This document shows, one piece after another, positions 46,315 to 55,688 of a DNA stretch of 57,117 bases (positions are counted from its first letter, which is position 1; each line of letters starts with the position of its first letter). The notes beneath the pieces were generated by a model, which worked only from the letters and a program-made list of their open reading frames with translations, searched no databases and had not been told where the DNA came from. The position numbers were made by a program, and so were the translations under genes. Origin of the DNA: Marinobacter sp. (GTDB lineage Bacteria; Pseudomonadota; Gammaproteobacteria; Pseudomonadales; Oleiphilaceae); NCBI GenBank assembly GCA_022565395.1, contig JAIUMV010000024.1, forward strand, positions 1-57,117. Direction: 5' to 3'.

Positions 46315-47642
46315 CAGAGGATGTACCGGCTGAGGTCTTCATTTTGGGACAGATCGCCCAGCTTCTCGTCCACGTAGGCCGCAGTCACCTCAAAGCTGTT
46401 AGTCACCTTGTCGCCAGCATCGAAGGACAGGCTTTCCAGAAGTCGTTCCAGCACCGTATGCAGGCGGCGAGCGCCGATGTTCTCTGTGCTTTCGTTCACC
46501 TGCCAGGCGATCTCGGCAATACGCGCAATGGCGCTTTCGGCAAAGGTCAGCGTGAGCCCTTCTGTAGCCATCAGGGCTTGATACTGCTGGATCAGCGAGG
46601 CATCAGGTTCGGTCAGAATGCGTTTGAAATCATCGGGTGTCAGTGCCTTGAGTTCGACCCGAATCGGCAAGCGGCCCTGCAGCTCGGGAATCAGATCGGA
46701 CGGTTTAGCCAGGTGAAAGGCCCCCGAGGCAATGAACAGTATGTGATCTGTGCGTATCGTGCCGAACTTGGTGCTGACAGTGCTGCCTTCAATGAGTGGC
46801 AGCAGATCCCGTTGCACGCCCTCCCGGGAAACGTCGGCGGAGGTGTTCTCGGAGCGCTTGGCAACCTTGTCAATCTCGTCGATGAATACGATACCGTTCT
46901 GCTCTACTGCCTCGATCGCCAGTTGCTTGATTTCATCTTCGTTGACCAGCTTGGCGGCTTCTTCGTCCCGCACCAGACGCATGGCATCTCTGACTTTGAT
47001 TTTTCGGGTCTTTTTGCGCTCGGAGTAAAGATTGGAAAACATGCTTTGCAGCTGGTTGGTCATCTCCTCCATGCCGGGAGGAGCCATGATCTCAACGCCC
47101 GCACCGGCGTTCTTCAGTTCAATTTCGATTTCCTTGTCATCGAGCTGACCCTCACGCAGCTTTTTACGGAATAACTGGCGCGTGGTCGAATCTTCTGTCT
47201 GGCGTCCTTGCTCATCGAAGTTACGGGCGGGCGGGAGCAGGGCGTCGAGGATGCGGTCTTCTGCAGCGTCCAGAGCGCGATGGTCATGCTGTTTCATGGC
47301 GCGCTCGCGGAGCATTTTCACCGCCATATCCGCCAGATCGCGGATGATGGACTCCACATCGCGGCCCACATAGCCCACTTCGGTAAACTTGGTGGCTTCC
47401 ACTTTGATAAAGGGCGCATCTGCCAGCTTGGCCAGGCGGCGGGCTATCTCGGTTTTGCCGACGCCGGTGGGGCCAATCATCAGGATGTTCTTCGGAGTGA
47501 TTTCGTCCCGCAGGCTGACGTCCACTTGCATACGGCGCCAGCGATTACGCAGGGCGATGGCTACGGAGCGCTTTGCTTCGTCTTGCCCGACGATGTGTTT
47601 GTTGAGTTCGTGAACGATTTCACGGGGGGTCATAGCAGACAT
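46314..47642 (-). CDS. hslU: ATP-dependent protease ATPase subunit HslU
   Basis: AAA+ unfoldase of the HslUV protease. It is 442 aa, full length. Walker [15 protein letters not shown] (about 58-71), the intermediate I domain (about 105-245, Glu/Lys-rich), Walker [11 protein letters not shown], and sensor 2 [14 protein letters not shown] are present. The C-terminal LSRYIL tail, which docks into HslV, is intact. GGAG lies 5 bp before the ATG. Follows hslV after 13 bp. Confidence 0.98.
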   Translation of the reverse strand: MSAMTPREIVHELNKHIVGQDEAKRSVAIALRNRWRRMQVDVSLRDEITPKNILMIGPTGVGKTEIARRLAKLADAPFIKVEATKFTEVGYVGRDVESIIRDLADMAVKMLRERAMKQHDHRALDAAEDRILDALLPPARNFDEQGRQTEDSTTRQLFRKKLREGQLDDKEIEIELKNAGAGVEIMAPPGMEEMTNQLQSMFSNLYSERKKTRKIKVRDAMRLVRDEEAAKLVNEDEIKQLAIEAVEQNGIVFIDEIDKVAKRSENTSADVSREGVQRDLLPLIEGSTVSTKFGTIRTDHILFIASGAFHLAKPSDLIPELQGRLPIRVELKALTPDDFKRILTEPDASLIQQYQALMATEGLTLTFAESAIARIAEIAWQVNESTENIGARRLHTVLERLLESLSFDAGDKVTNSFEVTAAYVDEKLGDLSQNEDLSRYIL

Positions 47643-47655
47643 GGCAGCTCCGCGC

Positions 47656-48186
47656 TCAGTCGTTGGCAGACAGTACTTCTAGAGTACGGTTATGGTTGGT
47701 GTAGATGCAGATGTCTGCGGCGATATCCAGCCCCTTCTCGACAATCTGTTCTGCACTCAGCTCGGTATTTTCCAGCAACGCCCGAGCTGAGGCCTGGGCA
47801 AACGGGCCGCCGGAGCCAATGGCGATAAGCCCTTGCTCGGGCTCAATAACATCGCCGTTACCGGTAATAATCAGAGAGGCGGTTTTGTCCGCGACGGCCA
47901 GCAAAGCTTCCAGCCGCCGTAGTGCCCGGTCTGTTCGCCAGTCTTTGGCCAGCTCTACAGCGGCGCGTGTCAGATTACCCTGATGTTTTTCCAGTTGCGC
48001 TTCGAACCGCTCAAACAGCGTGAAGGCGTCGGCGGTACCGCCGGCAAATCCAGCAATCACCTTGCCGTTGTAGAGTCGGCGCACCTTGCGGGCATTGCCT
48101 TTCATGACGGTGTTGCCGAGTGAAACCTGGCCATCACCGCCCATGGCAACTTGATCGCCACGGCGTACAGAGAGAATGGTGGTCAT
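47656..48186 (-). CDS. hslV: ATP-dependent protease proteolytic subunit HslV
   Basis: Threonine peptidase (20S proteasome beta-like) that degrades substrates unfolded by HslU. It is 176 aa. After removal of Met1, Thr2 is the nucleophile ([20 protein letters not shown]); [10 protein letters not shown] and [16 protein letters not shown] are conserved. GGAG precedes the ATG. Transcribed from a sigma32-type promoter about 35 bp upstream. Confidence 0.98.
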   Translation of the reverse strand: MTTILSVRRGDQVAMGGDGQVSLGNTVMKGNARKVRRLYNGKVIAGFAGGTADAFTLFERFEAQLEKHQGNLTRAAVELAKDWRTDRALRRLEALLAVADKTASLIITGNGDVIEPEQGLIAIGSGGPFAQASARALLENTELSAEQIVEKGLDIAADICIYTNHNRTLEVLSAND

Positions 48187-48226
48187 GGGTGCTCCATAGT
48201 GGGCGTTTGAAAACGATGTCAGGAGA

Positions 48227-48254
48227 ATATGGCGGCGGGAATCGGGATTTCAAG
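48227..48254 (-). promoter_or_regulatory. Sigma32 (RpoH) heat-shock promoter of hslVU
   Basis: The minus strand reads CTTGAAA (48248-48254), a 13-bp spacer, then CGCCATAT (48227-48234). This matches CTTGAAA-N11-16-CCCCATNT with one mismatch. The predicted start lies about 35 nt before the hslV ATG. hslVU is a classical heat-shock operon, so the site makes biological sense. Confidence 0.8.
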
Positions 48255-48342
48255 GCAGGGGTGAGCGTTCCTGTATAAACGTTCACCTCCTCCTCACTAA
48301 TAAGTGCGGAGGTAAGCGGATGAGCAAGGCGGTGCAGGCGTT

Positions 48343-48924
48343 TTAGCCGCTGGTAGAGACCCTGCGTACCAGCGGCTGGATGTTGATGGCCACCAGTCTG
48401 TCCATGGCGCGGTTCATTTCGCTTCGGGAGCTGTAAGGGCCGACGGATACCCGGTGCCAAACCACCCCGGACTCCAGCGTCACCACATCCACCTTGGCGT
48501 GCAGTCCCTGAAAGGCGATCTGGGCTCGCTGCCGCTCGGCGTCTGCTGCGCTGCGAAATGAGCCCGTCTGCAGAACAAAGGCAATGTTCTGCTGTTCAGG
48601 GCTGGGGGCCGGGCGGTAGTCGTCTACGTTGGATGGAATGACTTTGGTGTCCGGCAGCATTTCATAGAAGCGGAAGTCTGGGCGCTGCTGGGTGGGCTGT
48701 GCCGGCTTGGCCGTTTGGGGTGCTGGTTTGACCGGCGCAGTGGCTGTCGGTGTGGCCTGGGGATCCGGGGTTGGCACGGAATTCAGGTAGACAATAAAGC
48801 CAACAAAGCTGCCAACGGCTGCCAGGGAGGCCAGCCATTTCAGCGGCAGTCCGCCGCCCGATGATTTGCGGGCGGGTCTGTTGCCTGACGATTTGCCGGA
48901 GCGAGTACGGGTGTCCCGTGCCAT
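48343..48924 (-). CDS. SPOR-domain membrane protein
   Basis: 193 aa. A basic cytoplasmic tail (1-28) is followed by one membrane segment (about 29-48, WLASLAAVGSFVGFIVYL). Then come a Pro/Ala/Thr-rich periplasmic linker and a SPOR domain (about 112-190: FVLQTGSFRSAADAERQRAQIAFQGL, VWHRVSVGPYSSRSEMNRA) that binds denuded peptidoglycan at the septum. FtsN-like in layout. The start MARDTRTRSGK was chosen from AGGAA spacing. argS lies 34 bp upstream, the same order as in pseudomonads. Confidence 0.9.
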   Translation of the reverse strand: MARDTRTRSGKSSGNRPARKSSGGGLPLKWLASLAAVGSFVGFIVYLNSVPTPDPQATPTATAPVKPAPQTAKPAQPTQQRPDFRFYEMLPDTKVIPSNVDDYRPAPSPEQQNIAFVLQTGSFRSAADAERQRAQIAFQGLHAKVDVVTLESGVVWHRVSVGPYSSRSEMNRAMDRLVAINIQPLVRRVSTSG

Positions 48925-48958
48925 AGCGGTTGGATTCCTGAGCCTTGTGGGTAGCGGA

Positions 48959-50644
48959 TTACATTTCTTCTGGCGCGCTGACGCCCAGCAGCTCAAGGCC
49001 GTTCACCAGCACCTGCCGGACAGCCAGGTACAAGGCAACGCGTCCATCCCGTACCTGCTCATCATCCACCAACACCTTGTGGGCGTTGTAGTAGGTATGG
49101 AACTGACCTGCGAGTTCCCGCAAATAGTGAGTCAGGTGGTGCGGCTCACGCAGGACGGCGGCGTTGCTGATCAACTCCGGATACTGTGCCAGCTTGTTGG
49201 CGATATCCCGCTCCTCGTCCAGGCCCAGGGCATCCAGATGCTCAGCGAAGGCCTCGGCAGATTTGTCGATGCCCAGCTCATTGAGCTTGCGGATAACGCT
49301 GCAGATCCGCGCATGGGCATACTGAATATAGTAGACCGGGTTTTCATTGGTCTGTGAGCGTGCCAGATCAATATCAAAGGTCAACTGAGAATCCACCCGG
49401 CGGGCGGCGAGGAAGAAGCGGGTAGCGTCCCGTCCCACTTCGTCAATCAGATCGCGCAGGGTGACATAGCTGCCTGCCCGCTTGGAGATTTTTACTTCCT
49501 GGCCGGAACGGGTGACCATCACCATCTGGTGCAATACATAGTCCGGCCAGCCTTCGGGGATGCCCGCTTTGAGGGCCTGCAGGCCCGCCCGTACCCGGGT
49601 CACGGTGGAGTGGTGGTCCGCGCCCTGTTCGTTAATAACCGTCGTAAAACCGCGCTGCCATTTGTTCAGGTGATAGGCTACATCAGGCACAAAGTAGGTG
49701 TAGCCGCCTTCTTTCTTGCGCATGACCCGGTCTTTGTCATCGCCAAACTCGATGGTCCGTAGCCAGAGCGCACCGTCCTGCTCGTAGGTGTAACCGTTCT
49801 CCGTCAAGGTATTAACAGTCGCTTCCACCTTGCCGTCAGCGTAGAGGGAGGATTCCAGGAAGTAGACATCAAACTCAACGCCGAATGCTTTCAGGTCAAG
49901 GTCTTGTTCGCGCCGCAGGTAGGCCACGGCAAAGTCTTGAATGGCCTCCAGGTTGTCGGCATCGCCGGCTCCGGTCACTTCGCGGTCATCGGCTGTCACG
50001 GTTTCCCGGGCCATGTAGCTGTTGGCGACATCGGTAATGTAATCGCCCCGATAGCCATCGGCCGGCCAGCTCTCATGTTCAGGCGTCAGTCCTTTAGCCC
50101 GGGCCTGTACGGATAGCCCCAGGTTATTGATCTGGGCGCCCGCATCGTTGTAGTAGAACTCCCGCGTAACACGGTAACCGTTGGCCTCCAGCAGGCGACA
50201 CAGGCAGTCACCGATGGCCGCGCCGCGGCCATGGCCCACATGCAGGGGGCCGGTGGGGTTGGCAGAAACAAACTCCACTTGTACTGATTCGTTCTGACCG
50301 CTGGTGTTACGACCGTAAGCCGCACCTGCAGCGAGAATAGTGTTGACCACCGCAAAGCTACTGGCGTCACTCATGAAGAAGTTGATAAACCCAGGCCCGG
50401 CAATCTCCACTTTGCTCACGGCGGTGTTGGCGGGCAGGCGTGATACCAGCAGCTGGGCCAGTTCCCGCGGTGGCTTACCGGCTGCTTTCGCCGCTGCCAG
50501 CGCCACATTGGTGGCAAAATCACCATGGGTTTTGTCCTTGGTGTTGTCCACTTTCGGGCTAAAGGTCTGATCTTTGGGCAGCACGCCCTCGTCAGCCAGG
50601 CTTGCCAGGGCGGCTTCCAGTAATTGCGCTACGGTGTCTTTCAT
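48959..50644 (-). CDS. argS: Arginyl-tRNA synthetase
   Basis: Class Ia synthetase charging tRNA-Arg. It is 561 aa. The HIGH motif reads HVGHGR (135-140), preceded by VSANPTGPL. The KMSKS-like motif is KISKRAG (about 383-389). The N-terminal Add-1 domain and the C-terminal anticodon-binding DALR domain are complete. [13 protein letters not shown] was chosen as start, because the in-frame extension upstream has no similarity to the family. It is followed by the SPOR gene. Confidence 0.98.
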   Translation of the reverse strand: MKDTVAQLLEAALASLADEGVLPKDQTFSPKVDNTKDKTHGDFATNVALAAAKAAGKPPRELAQLLVSRLPANTAVSKVEIAGPGFINFFMSDASSFAVVNTILAAGAAYGRNTSGQNESVQVEFVSANPTGPLHVGHGRGAAIGDCLCRLLEANGYRVTREFYYNDAGAQINNLGLSVQARAKGLTPEHESWPADGYRGDYITDVANSYMARETVTADDREVTGAGDADNLEAIQDFAVAYLRREQDLDLKAFGVEFDVYFLESSLYADGKVEATVNTLTENGYTYEQDGALWLRTIEFGDDKDRVMRKKEGGYTYFVPDVAYHLNKWQRGFTTVINEQGADHHSTVTRVRAGLQALKAGIPEGWPDYVLHQMVMVTRSGQEVKISKRAGSYVTLRDLIDEVGRDATRFFLAARRVDSQLTFDIDLARSQTNENPVYYIQYAHARICSVIRKLNELGIDKSAEAFAEHLDALGLDEERDIANKLAQYPELISNAAVLREPHHLTHYLRELAGQFHTYYNAHKVLVDDEQVRDGRVALYLAVRQVLVNGLELLGVSAPEEM

Positions 50645-50742
50645 GCGATCAGCGGGCTCGGTCAAAACGGGATGATGGCCCACCAGAGCGGCGGGCGGCT
50701 TTATCAAGGAGGGCTATTATCGCGGAAACTGTCGCTGCAATC

Positions 50743-50768
50743 AAAAAAGCCCGGCGGGTGCCGGGCTT
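50743..50768 (-). terminator. Intrinsic terminator of the Ig-like lipoprotein gene
   Basis: On the minus strand AAGCCCGGCA-CCC-GCCGGGCTT-type stem is followed by TTTTTT. It begins 8 bp after the stop codon and isolates argS transcription from the lipoprotein gene. Confidence 0.9.
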
Positions 50769-50775
50769 CGAAGAC

Positions 50776-52665
50776 TTAAAGGGTGTCGTTGCAGTTCGCG
50801 CTGACGCCGTAGATGCTGTTGCCGCCACCCGGCGGTGATTTGTCCTTGTCGTTAAGGTCTGACGCCAAACAGGACAATACAAAGCGTCTTGTGTTAGAGA
50901 ATTCAGTGCCGGAGACACTTGCCTTTGCCTTCAGCTCAACTTCAACCCAAGAACATGCATCTTGTCCATAATCAAGAGTAAAGCTCGCTGTACCAGATGC
51001 GCCAGTCGTAACTTCAGGGGAGACCGATGCATGGTTGGTTGGGTCCAATATCCCGTTGTTGTTGAGATCTTCGCCCGGATCAAGGGTTCCGTTGCGGTTA
51101 ATATCTTCTGACTGACAAGTGGCCGTTACGTTGGGTACCCAAACCTCATCATTAACCAGAACATAAAAGCCCTTGTTGTAAGACAGAGATGTGACGCTTA
51201 GCTGAACATTTTGGTTCGCAACGGCGTTACCGCTTGCGTCGGTAACAATGACGGACCAGGGCTGCAGATACAGCGTGCCCTCGCCGTTCTCGGCCAACGT
51301 GTTTCCGGTAGCAAGGGTCAATCGGAGCGCATCGCCGCCAACGGTAAGGTTGAGTGTGTCCGTAATGCCCGGGCCTGCCGTAGCGGTGATCTCAACGCCG
51401 CCTTGTGCTGTACTGGTAGTGCTGCTTGCGTTGTAGGTCACCTGCGTGCGGCCCTGGCTGTTGGTGATTCCGCTGGAGCTCGATAGGGTGCCACCACTGA
51501 TGTCAGTCAGCGTGAAGCTCACGGGGGCGTTCTTGACCAGGTTGTTGTTGGCGTCACGCACAACAGCGGTGATGGTAGAGGACTGGCCCAGTTGAACCTG
51601 GGTTCTGTCTGCTTGGAGATTGACCTTGTTGGGCGTGGTCGACACGAACTCAAAGCTACGTTGAGCAGTTGGCCCGCCGTTTACGGGAGTTGCAGAAATC
51701 AGGCTGAATCCGACGTCTGCAGATTGGATGTCTATAGAGGCTATGCCCGAACCGTTAGTAGTGGCGATTCCGTTTGCGGGGTTAAACGTGCCGCGTGGCG
51801 CGCTGAACTGAATCTGCTGGTTCACCTGTGGGTTACCATTTTGGCTCCACAGCACCGCAATAGTCTCTGCGGTGTTGAGTTCGATTTCGGTGTTGGCATC
51901 GGGAGAATCGAACCTGAAGGTGTCAGCAGCAATAGTAACTGATGCTTGGGCCTGTACAAGACTGGCGCCGCTGTATGCAGAGACGCGCACAGCATCTGTA
52001 CCGGCAACGGATGCGTTAAGGCTGAAGTTCGCAGTGCCTTCTCCCGTCGTAGTGAGGGTTGAGGGCGTTACAGAGTTATTCAGCGTACTGGAAACAGTAA
52101 CGACCTGCCCTGAAATAGGATTGCCTGCTGAATCGGTGAGCCGTGCGGTGTAAGTCGTAGGTTCGCCGAGTGCGACAGAGGACGGGCCGGCTACAGATAT
52201 GCTGGTGCCAGTTACGTTTACTGTGACGCTGCCACTCTGGCTGCCCGCCTGGGCGGAAACAGTGAGCGTGCGGTTACGCTTGTCTGGCTGAGCTGACAGC
52301 CTTGCAGTGGCTCTGCCGGCAGAGTCTGTGATGCCGCCTTCCTGAACAATTAGGGTGGCATCGCCTTGCACGGAGAAAATAACCGGCACGTTTTCCAGCG
52401 TTGCCCCGTTGCTGCTGCGGACAAGTGCTGTCAGCGTTGCTTCGGTGGTGCCGGATGAGCCAATGGAATTGCGGTCTGTCAGGAGGATAACTGATCCAGC
52501 CTGGGTTTGTTCGCCGCCTGGCGGCTGAGTGCCCGGTTCGTCAACACCGCCGCCTGGCCCCGATGGAAGGCCGGATAAAGAGGAGGAGCTATCGTCTCCG
52601 CCACACGCTGCCAAAAAAAGCGCGAGCAAGATCGCGGTTGCGCGCACTAGGAATTTCCCTGACAT
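50776..52665 (-). CDS. Surface lipoprotein with bacterial Ig-like (Big-type) repeats
   Basis: 629 aa. Signal peptide ending in lipobox LAAC (Cys21), then a Gly/Ser/Asp/Pro-rich linker (22-55). It has about five invasin/intimin-like Ig domains, each recognisable by phrases such as ATLTALVRSSNGATLENVPVIF, YTARLTDSAGNPISGQVV, AVVRDANNNLVKNAPVSF and VIVTDASGNAVANQNVQL, with the repeated G-x-A-x-F/L closing strand. A C-terminal module (about 540-570) holds DINRNGTLDPGEDLNNNGIL, an EF-hand/dockerin-like calcium pattern; four or so Cys residues occur only in this C-terminal part. Adhesion or surface scaffold is inferred. It lies between argS and priA, which are adjacent in pseudomonads. Confidence 0.85.
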   Translation of the reverse strand: MSGKFLVRATAILLALFLAACGGDDSSSSLSGLPSGPGGGVDEPGTQPPGGEQTQAGSVILLTDRNSIGSSGTTEATLTALVRSSNGATLENVPVIFSVQGDATLIVQEGGITDSAGRATARLSAQPDKRNRTLTVSAQAGSQSGSVTVNVTGTSISVAGPSSVALGEPTTYTARLTDSAGNPISGQVVTVSSTLNNSVTPSTLTTTGEGTANFSLNASVAGTDAVRVSAYSGASLVQAQASVTIAADTFRFDSPDANTEIELNTAETIAVLWSQNGNPQVNQQIQFSAPRGTFNPANGIATTNGSGIASIDIQSADVGFSLISATPVNGGPTAQRSFEFVSTTPNKVNLQADRTQVQLGQSSTITAVVRDANNNLVKNAPVSFTLTDISGGTLSSSSGITNSQGRTQVTYNASSTTSTAQGGVEITATAGPGITDTLNLTVGGDALRLTLATGNTLAENGEGTLYLQPWSVIVTDASGNAVANQNVQLSVTSLSYNKGFYVLVNDEVWVPNVTATCQSEDINRNGTLDPGEDLNNNGILDPTNHASVSPEVTTGASGTASFTLDYGQDACSWVEVELKAKASVSGTEFSNTRRFVLSCLASDLNDKDKSPPGGGNSIYGVSANCNDTL

Positions 52666-52750
52666 TCTTGTATCTCCGATTGCCGAGTTACCGGTTACTA
52701 CCGATCTTCACTGCACCTAAACGCATTAGTGAGCGCAGGCACAGGACTAA

Positions 52751-52782
52751 GGTATTCTATTAAAGAAGCTTAATAAGATACC
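52751..52782. other. AT-rich imperfect inverted repeat before the Ig-like gene
   Basis: GGTATTCTATTAA pairs with TTAATAAGATACC (two mismatches) around a 6-nt centre in the 201-bp gap between priA and the lipoprotein gene. It may be an operator or a transcript hairpin. No U-run is seen, and no other element was recognised in this gap. Confidence 0.3.
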
Positions 52783-52866
52783 GGAATCATAGCACATACT
52801 CAGGAACTGCCACCCAGGCTGGTGATTAATTGTGAAAAAGTTTGTTAACGGGTTCTTGCTTTTGTA

Positions 52867-55038
52867 CTAACCGGTCTCCGTTGGGTCCATGTCCACCTGC
52901 CATTTCAATGAGTTGGGTAACTTCTGCATATCCAGACTGTTACACAAGGATTGCAAAGCCCGTTGCAGGGCGCTTTTGTGGTCCCCGGTAATAATCAGTT
53001 GTGCGCGGAAGCGGTCGGCGCGGCGGGCGATCAGGGCTGGCAGCGGGCCCCAGAGGGTCAGGCCGGTGTGGTTCATGGAAGTACGTGCCTGGTCAAGAAA
53101 GGCAATGCTGTCTTCCATGCGGGCGGCTTCGGCCCGCAGGATGGCCATGGCACGGTAGGGGGGTAACTGGCTAGCGCTTCTTTCCACCAATAGTTTTTCC
53201 GCAGCCTCTAGGTAGTGCCCGGTGCAGAGTTGTTGCAGCAGGGGGTGTTCACTGTGGCAGGTCTGAATGATCACTTCCCCTGGTCGCTTGGCCCGACCCG
53301 CACGCCCGCTCACTTGCACCAGCGTTTGTATCAGTTGTTCCGGTGCACGGAAATCAACACTGAACAAACCGCCGTCAGCGTTGACGGCAACCACCAGGGT
53401 GACGGCGGGAAAGTCGTGGCCTTTGGTCAGCATCTGGGTGCCCACCAGGACGCAAGGTTCCCCTGCCCGGACTTGGGCAACCAGCTTATCCATGCTGTTT
53501 TTGTGGCGTGTGGTGTCGCGGTCTACCCGGATAATCGGGTGGTTCGGGAATTGCTGTCGCAGTGTGTCCTCTGTGCGTTCGGTGCCCTGGCCAACCGGCT
53601 TGAAGTTTTCGCTTTTGCAGCTGGGGCAATTAGGGGGGAGCGGCGCCTGGTACTCGCAGTGGTGGCAGCGCAGGGCGTGATCACGGCGGTGGTAGGTCAG
53701 GCGGGCATCGCAGCGGGGGCATTCTTCGATGTGACCGCAGTCAAAACACATCATGACGGGAGCGAACCCCCGACGATTAACAAATACCAGCGCCTGTTCG
53801 CCACGGTTCAGGCACTGCTCTATGGCACTCAGTGCAGGGCGTGACAGCCCGCCTTCCAGTGGTCGGCTGCGAATGTCCAGTAACTTTATGGTGGGCGGTG
53901 AGGCGCCCTGTGCGCGCTGTTCGAGTTTAACTAGCTGGTATTTGCCTTGCTGGCAGTTGTGCAGTGACTCCAGCGACGGTGTGGCAGAGCCAAGAATCAC
54001 CGGGCACTGCTGCAGATGCCCCCGATAGACCGCCAGATCCCGGCCTGAATAACGAAAGCCTTCCCCTTGCTTGTAGGAGCTGTCGTGTTCTTCGTCGACG
54101 ATAATGGCGCCAAGCCGGGTAAAGGGCATCATCACGGCCGAGCGAGTGCCGATCAGTATGATGGGCTCTCCCTGTCTAAGTTTGAGCCAGGCGGCCAGGC
54201 GCTCACTGTCGTTGAGGGCCGAGTGCCAGACCAGTATGCGGGAGCCAAAGTAGCGCTGGAATCTTGCCACGGTCTGCGGAGTCAGGTTGATCTCAGGGAC
54301 CAGGACCATGGCCTGTTTGTCGTCGGCAAGGTGTTGCTTTAGATAATGAAGGTAAACCTCGGTCTTGCCGCTTCCGGTAATGCCGTAGAGGAGATGACAG
54401 CTGTATTTGTCCCGCTCCGGGGCGAGGGCGGCGAGAGCCTGCTGCTGGGCAGGCGTAAGCGCTGGGAGTGGCGTCAGCGCTTTATGGGGCGTGTGATGAG
54501 ATGGTGCTTCGGTTGTAGTTATAAGGCCTTTTTGTTGCAAGCTTAATAGTTGCGCTCGCGAAAAGCCCTGTCGCAGGATCGTCTGTTGATCAACGGCCAC
54601 GACCTGGCTGGTGAGCCAGTTCAGCAGTTCTTGCTGCTTTTTCGCCCGCCCAAGTATTGTTGTGTCGGGTAAGGGCGCAACGGGTTGCCAGTGGATGGCC
54701 TCTTTTAATTGTGCTGGCTTGCCGTGTCGAAGTGCTGGGGGCAGGGCGGTAAACAGGCATTCGCCAATCGGATGTTGGTAGTAGGCTGCAGCCCATGACA
54801 GCAGAGACAGGGTTTCGCCAGGCAACGCCGGGTCCGGGTCGAGAGCCCGGGTGATGGTCTTCAGTGCGAAGCCTTCAGGCGCTTGTTGATGGAGTGCTGT
54901 AACCAGTCCGGTAATCTGCTGGCGACCGAAAGGCACTTGTACGCGCTGGCCGGGGTGAACAGAAAGTCCTTGAGGTACCAGGTAGTCAAACTGGCGCCGG
55001 ATGGGGCGAGGAATGGCGACGCGGGCAATGTATGTCAC
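52867..55038 (-). CDS. priA: Primosomal protein N' (replication restart helicase)
   Basis: Superfamily 2 3'-5' DNA helicase that reloads DnaB at stalled forks. It is 723 aa. An N-terminal 3'-BD/CRR part (RRQFDYLVPQGLSVHPGQRVQVPFG) is followed by Walker A GITGSGKT (219-226) and the DEEH box (315-318). Zinc-binding cysteines lie at about 437-490 (CFDCGHIEECPRCD, CHHC, CPSC). GQGTERTED and QVSGRAGR complete helicase lobe 2. The start is GTG with GGAG 5 bp upstream. Divergent from rpmE, as in E. coli and Pseudomonas. Confidence 0.97.
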   Translation of the reverse strand: MTYIARVAIPRPIRRQFDYLVPQGLSVHPGQRVQVPFGRQQITGLVTALHQQAPEGFALKTITRALDPDPALPGETLSLLSWAAAYYQHPIGECLFTALPPALRHGKPAQLKEAIHWQPVAPLPDTTILGRAKKQQELLNWLTSQVVAVDQQTILRQGFSRAQLLSLQQKGLITTTEAPSHHTPHKALTPLPALTPAQQQALAALAPERDKYSCHLLYGITGSGKTEVYLHYLKQHLADDKQAMVLVPEINLTPQTVARFQRYFGSRILVWHSALNDSERLAAWLKLRQGEPIILIGTRSAVMMPFTRLGAIIVDEEHDSSYKQGEGFRYSGRDLAVYRGHLQQCPVILGSATPSLESLHNCQQGKYQLVKLEQRAQGASPPTIKLLDIRSRPLEGGLSRPALSAIEQCLNRGEQALVFVNRRGFAPVMMCFDCGHIEECPRCDARLTYHRRDHALRCHHCEYQAPLPPNCPSCKSENFKPVGQGTERTEDTLRQQFPNHPIIRVDRDTTRHKNSMDKLVAQVRAGEPCVLVGTQMLTKGHDFPAVTLVVAVNADGGLFSVDFRAPEQLIQTLVQVSGRAGRAKRPGEVIIQTCHSEHPLLQQLCTGHYLEAAEKLLVERSASQLPPYRAMAILRAEAARMEDSIAFLDQARTSMNHTGLTLWGPLPALIARRADRFRAQLIITGDHKSALQRALQSLCNSLDMQKLPNSLKWQVDMDPTETG

Positions 55039-55237
55039 TCAGGCTCCGGTAAGTCAGGGTGAAGGGTGTGGCGTCGCTTGCAATACTTGCGTCAACGGTG
55101 CTTTGTCAGTAAGATTCGCGGTCTGTTTCTGGCCGGGTAGGATTTTGCCCGGTCTTTTCACTGGATTCAAACAATGCGGTGCCTGACGCCAGCGAGTGTC
55201 GGTGATCAGGTAGCGGCATGGCCTACAGAGGTTTGTC

Positions 55238-55459
55238 ATGAAAGAAGGTATTCACCCTAAATACGTAGACATTACTGCAACCTGCAGCTGCGGTAATGTG
55301 ATCAAGACCCGTTCTACTGTAGGTCGTGACCTGCAGCTGGACGTATGCTCTCAGTGCCATCCTTTCTACACCGGTAAACAGAAGGTTCTGGACACGGGTG
55401 GTCGTATTGATCGCTTCAACAAGCGGTTCGGTGGTCGTATCGCGGCGAAGAAAGACTGA
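55238..55459 (+). CDS. rpmE: 50S ribosomal protein L31 (zinc form)
   Basis: 73 aa. The zinc ligands Cys16, Cys18, Cys37 and Cys40 (CSC and CSQC) are all present, so this is the C+ form used under zinc-replete conditions. The HPFYTGKQK and RFNKRFG blocks are typical. Divergent from priA with a 199-bp spacer that should carry both promoters. Confidence 0.98.
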   Translation: MKEGIHPKYVDITATCSCGNVIKTRSTVGRDLQLDVCSQCHPFYTGKQKVLDTGGRIDRFNKRFGGRIAAKKD

Positions 55460-55481
55460 TCGCGAAGATTGTCCGGAAAGC

Positions 55482-55512
55482 AAAAAAGCGCCGCATGTTC
55501 GGCGCTTTTTTT
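55482..55512. terminator. Intrinsic terminator of rpmE
   Basis: AAAAAAGCGCCG-CATGTT-CGGCGCTTTTTTT, a perfect stem with an A-run and a U-run. It could work on both strands and starts 22 bp after the rpmE stop codon. Confidence 0.95.
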
Positions 55513-55688
55513 ATGCCCGCGGTTTGCTTGCGGGTGGCCACATTTTGCTGGTTGCAAATTGCCCAGCCCCTTGTCTGGAGCAAACAGGCAGTCCATAATG
55601 GCGCGCTCTGTCGGTAATCACTGACAGACATGAGTGAGAGCGTTTTGTATCTCCGCATTTTATTAACGTGACAAACGGAACAGTGGCA

